Shown: positions 20,469-21,358 of the stretch, piece after piece
How positions within the stretch are numbered: position 1 is the stretch's first letter
Layout: every line of letters starts with the position of its first letter
NCBI GenBank assembly: GCA_947652805.1
Contig: CANTEM010000008.1
Location: 1 to 21,358 of the forward strand
DNA length: 21,358 nt
From: an uncultured Clostridia bacterium
GTDB lineage: Bacteria; Bacillota; Clostridia; Oscillospirales; CAG-272
Direction: 5' to 3'
Notes under the pieces: generated by a model
Databases searched by the model: none
Told to the model about the DNA's origin: nothing
Seen by the model: the letters and a program-made list of their open reading frames with translations, nothing else
Program-made: the position numbers and the translations under genes

Positions 20469-21358
20469 TCATTTCCTTTCCGGTGGATTGCATACCGAAC
20501 ACGGCGTATACTTTTCTGTGTCCAGTTTCTCCAGCAAAACTGCCGTTTTACTCTTCTTCAAAAACCGGCATCCGTCCCGATGATATTTTGTTCCCGTGTT
20601 TGTTATATATACGGTTTCGCCTTCCGGACGCTCTAAGTCCCCTTCTGATTCCGTTTCCTCTGCCGGTGGTGCGTTCGGTTGTGCCGGTGTCTCCATATTC
20701 TGCACAGTGATATGCTCACCGTCGCAGGTTACAATGACTGTTCCCTTTTCATCTGTACGCCAAATGTCCGCCTGTAATTCCTGTAAGGTCGCCAGCGTAA
20801 CAGCGTCAGGATGCCCGTAGCTGTTTTCCGCACCTACACTGATTACCGCAAATGACGGGCGCACCGCTTCGAGAAAGCCCTTGCCGGAAGATGTATCGCT
20901 TCCATGATGCCCCACTTTTAAAACGTCGGCTGACAAATCCTGTCCGCTTTCCAGCAATTCTTTTTCTACTTCTTGCTCTGCATCCCCCATAAACAAAAAG
21001 CATGTTTCGTTATATGTGAGCTTCAGCACAGCAGAATAGTTATTCAAATTGGAATAGCTGTCGCTGACCGGCGCGAGAAATTCCGCCTTCAGCGAGTCCT
21101 GTTCAAACAATACCTTCCCGGCTTTGGCAGTCTGAATGGTTAAATCCTTTTCCCCGATTGTATCCAGCAAATGCTCAAAAGTCGCGCTTGTGTGGGCTTT
21201 TTTCGGCATGTACACGTTTTTCACTTTAAATGCCTGTATCACTTCTGCCATGCCGCCGATATGGTCCGCATGGGGATGGGTGGCAATTACATAATCCAAG
21301 GCAGTTACGTTCTGATCCTGTATATATTGAATGATGCCTTGCCCGTCCCGTTGATTGC
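20469..21358 (-). CDS. ComEC/Rec2-like metallo-beta-lactamase-fold hydrolase, 5' end outside window
   Basis: At least 296 residues are visible. The reading frame stays open to the right edge: upstream of DYVIATHPHADHIGG it continues with QGIIQYIQDQNVTAL, so the true start lies beyond the window and the in-frame TTG at 21299 is not it. The metal site motifs THPHADHIGG, FMGDAE and VGHHGSDTSS identify the ComEC C-terminal-type MBL hydrolase (possible nuclease or phosphodiesterase). After a Pro/Glu-rich linker (APPAEETESEGDLERPEG) comes a small cysteine tail, VYITNTGTKYHRDGC..YTPCSVCNP, similar to the metal-binding Ada-like tail in other clostridial members. The ComEC membrane channel is not in the visible part. 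Probably exported or surface-linked in relatives; the N-terminus needed to test that is missing. Confidence 0.9.
   Translation of the reverse strand, partial: NQRDGQGIIQYIQDQNVTALDYVIATHPHADHIGGMAEVIQAFKVKNVYMPKKAHTSATFEHLLDTIGEKDLTIQTAKAGKVLFEQDSLKAEFLAPVSDSYSNLNNYSAVLKLTYNETCFLFMGDAEQEVEKELLESGQDLSADVLKVGHHGSDTSSGKGFLEAVRPSFAVISVGAENSYGHPDAVTLATLQELQADIWRTDEKGTVIVTCDGEHITVQNMETPAQPNAPPAEETESEGDLERPEGETVYITNTGTKYHRDGCRFLKKSKTAVLLEKLDTEKYTPCSVCNPPERK

Overview
The window reads as chromosome of a strictly anaerobic Gram-positive bacterium, most likely a gut-type member of the Clostridia (Oscillospirales-like). The basis is a Bacillota gene order (yybS-gdpP-rplI-dnaB), a flavodiiron protein of anaerobes, ThiI without a rhodanese domain, strong AGGAGG-type ribosome binding sites, TTG/GTG starts, sigma-A promoters with 17-bp spacers, and families resembling Clostridia proteins. 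This is judged from gene content only. I see no rRNA, tRNA, CRISPR array, insertion sequence or prophage gene.

Left block (minus strand, 5463 to 50): a six-gene, head-to-tail operon. Order of transcription is an OmpR/PhoB-type winged-helix regulator with a degenerate receiver, thiI, a DUF1893 protein, a GT4 glycosyltransferase, a PlsC-like acyltransferase and a flavodiiron protein (FprA). Genes overlap or are separated by at most 27 nt, and a strong promoter lies directly on the first start codon. Diverging from it is a PiT phosphate transporter (5511-6455).

Second block: an EF-G-like translational GTPase (6653-8725, plus strand) with its own promoter and a roughly 110-nt leader holding two repeated hairpins and a 9-codon open frame. 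It ends in a clean terminator and a repeat-rich intergenic region. Converging on this is a solitary MsmX/UgpC-type sugar-ABC ATPase (10201-9089), with no permease or binding protein beside it.

Third block (minus strand, 14973 to 10400): murD followed by three tandem, divergent M42 metallopeptidases, coupled by 1-4 nt junctions and driven by a promoter upstream of murD. Diverging from it is the conserved operon yybS (DUF2232)-gdpP-rplI-dnaB (15144-20034), covering c-di-AMP hydrolysis, ribosomal protein L9 and the replicative helicase. A perfect inverted repeat sits on its -10 box.

Right end: converging on dnaB are a DUF3006 gene and a ComEC-like metallo-beta-lactamase-fold hydrolase that runs off the right edge.

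The most unusual non-coding feature is a dispersed, roughly 150-bp palindromic element. It occurs as two inverted copies (8770-8920 and 20037-20190) with a conserved core, conserved arms and internal hairpins whose stems differ in sequence but keep pairing. A terminator at the left edge of the window looks like a piece of the same family. The other candidate worth testing is the phosphorylation-site-less PhoB-like regulator sharing a 47-bp promoter region with the phosphate transporter.
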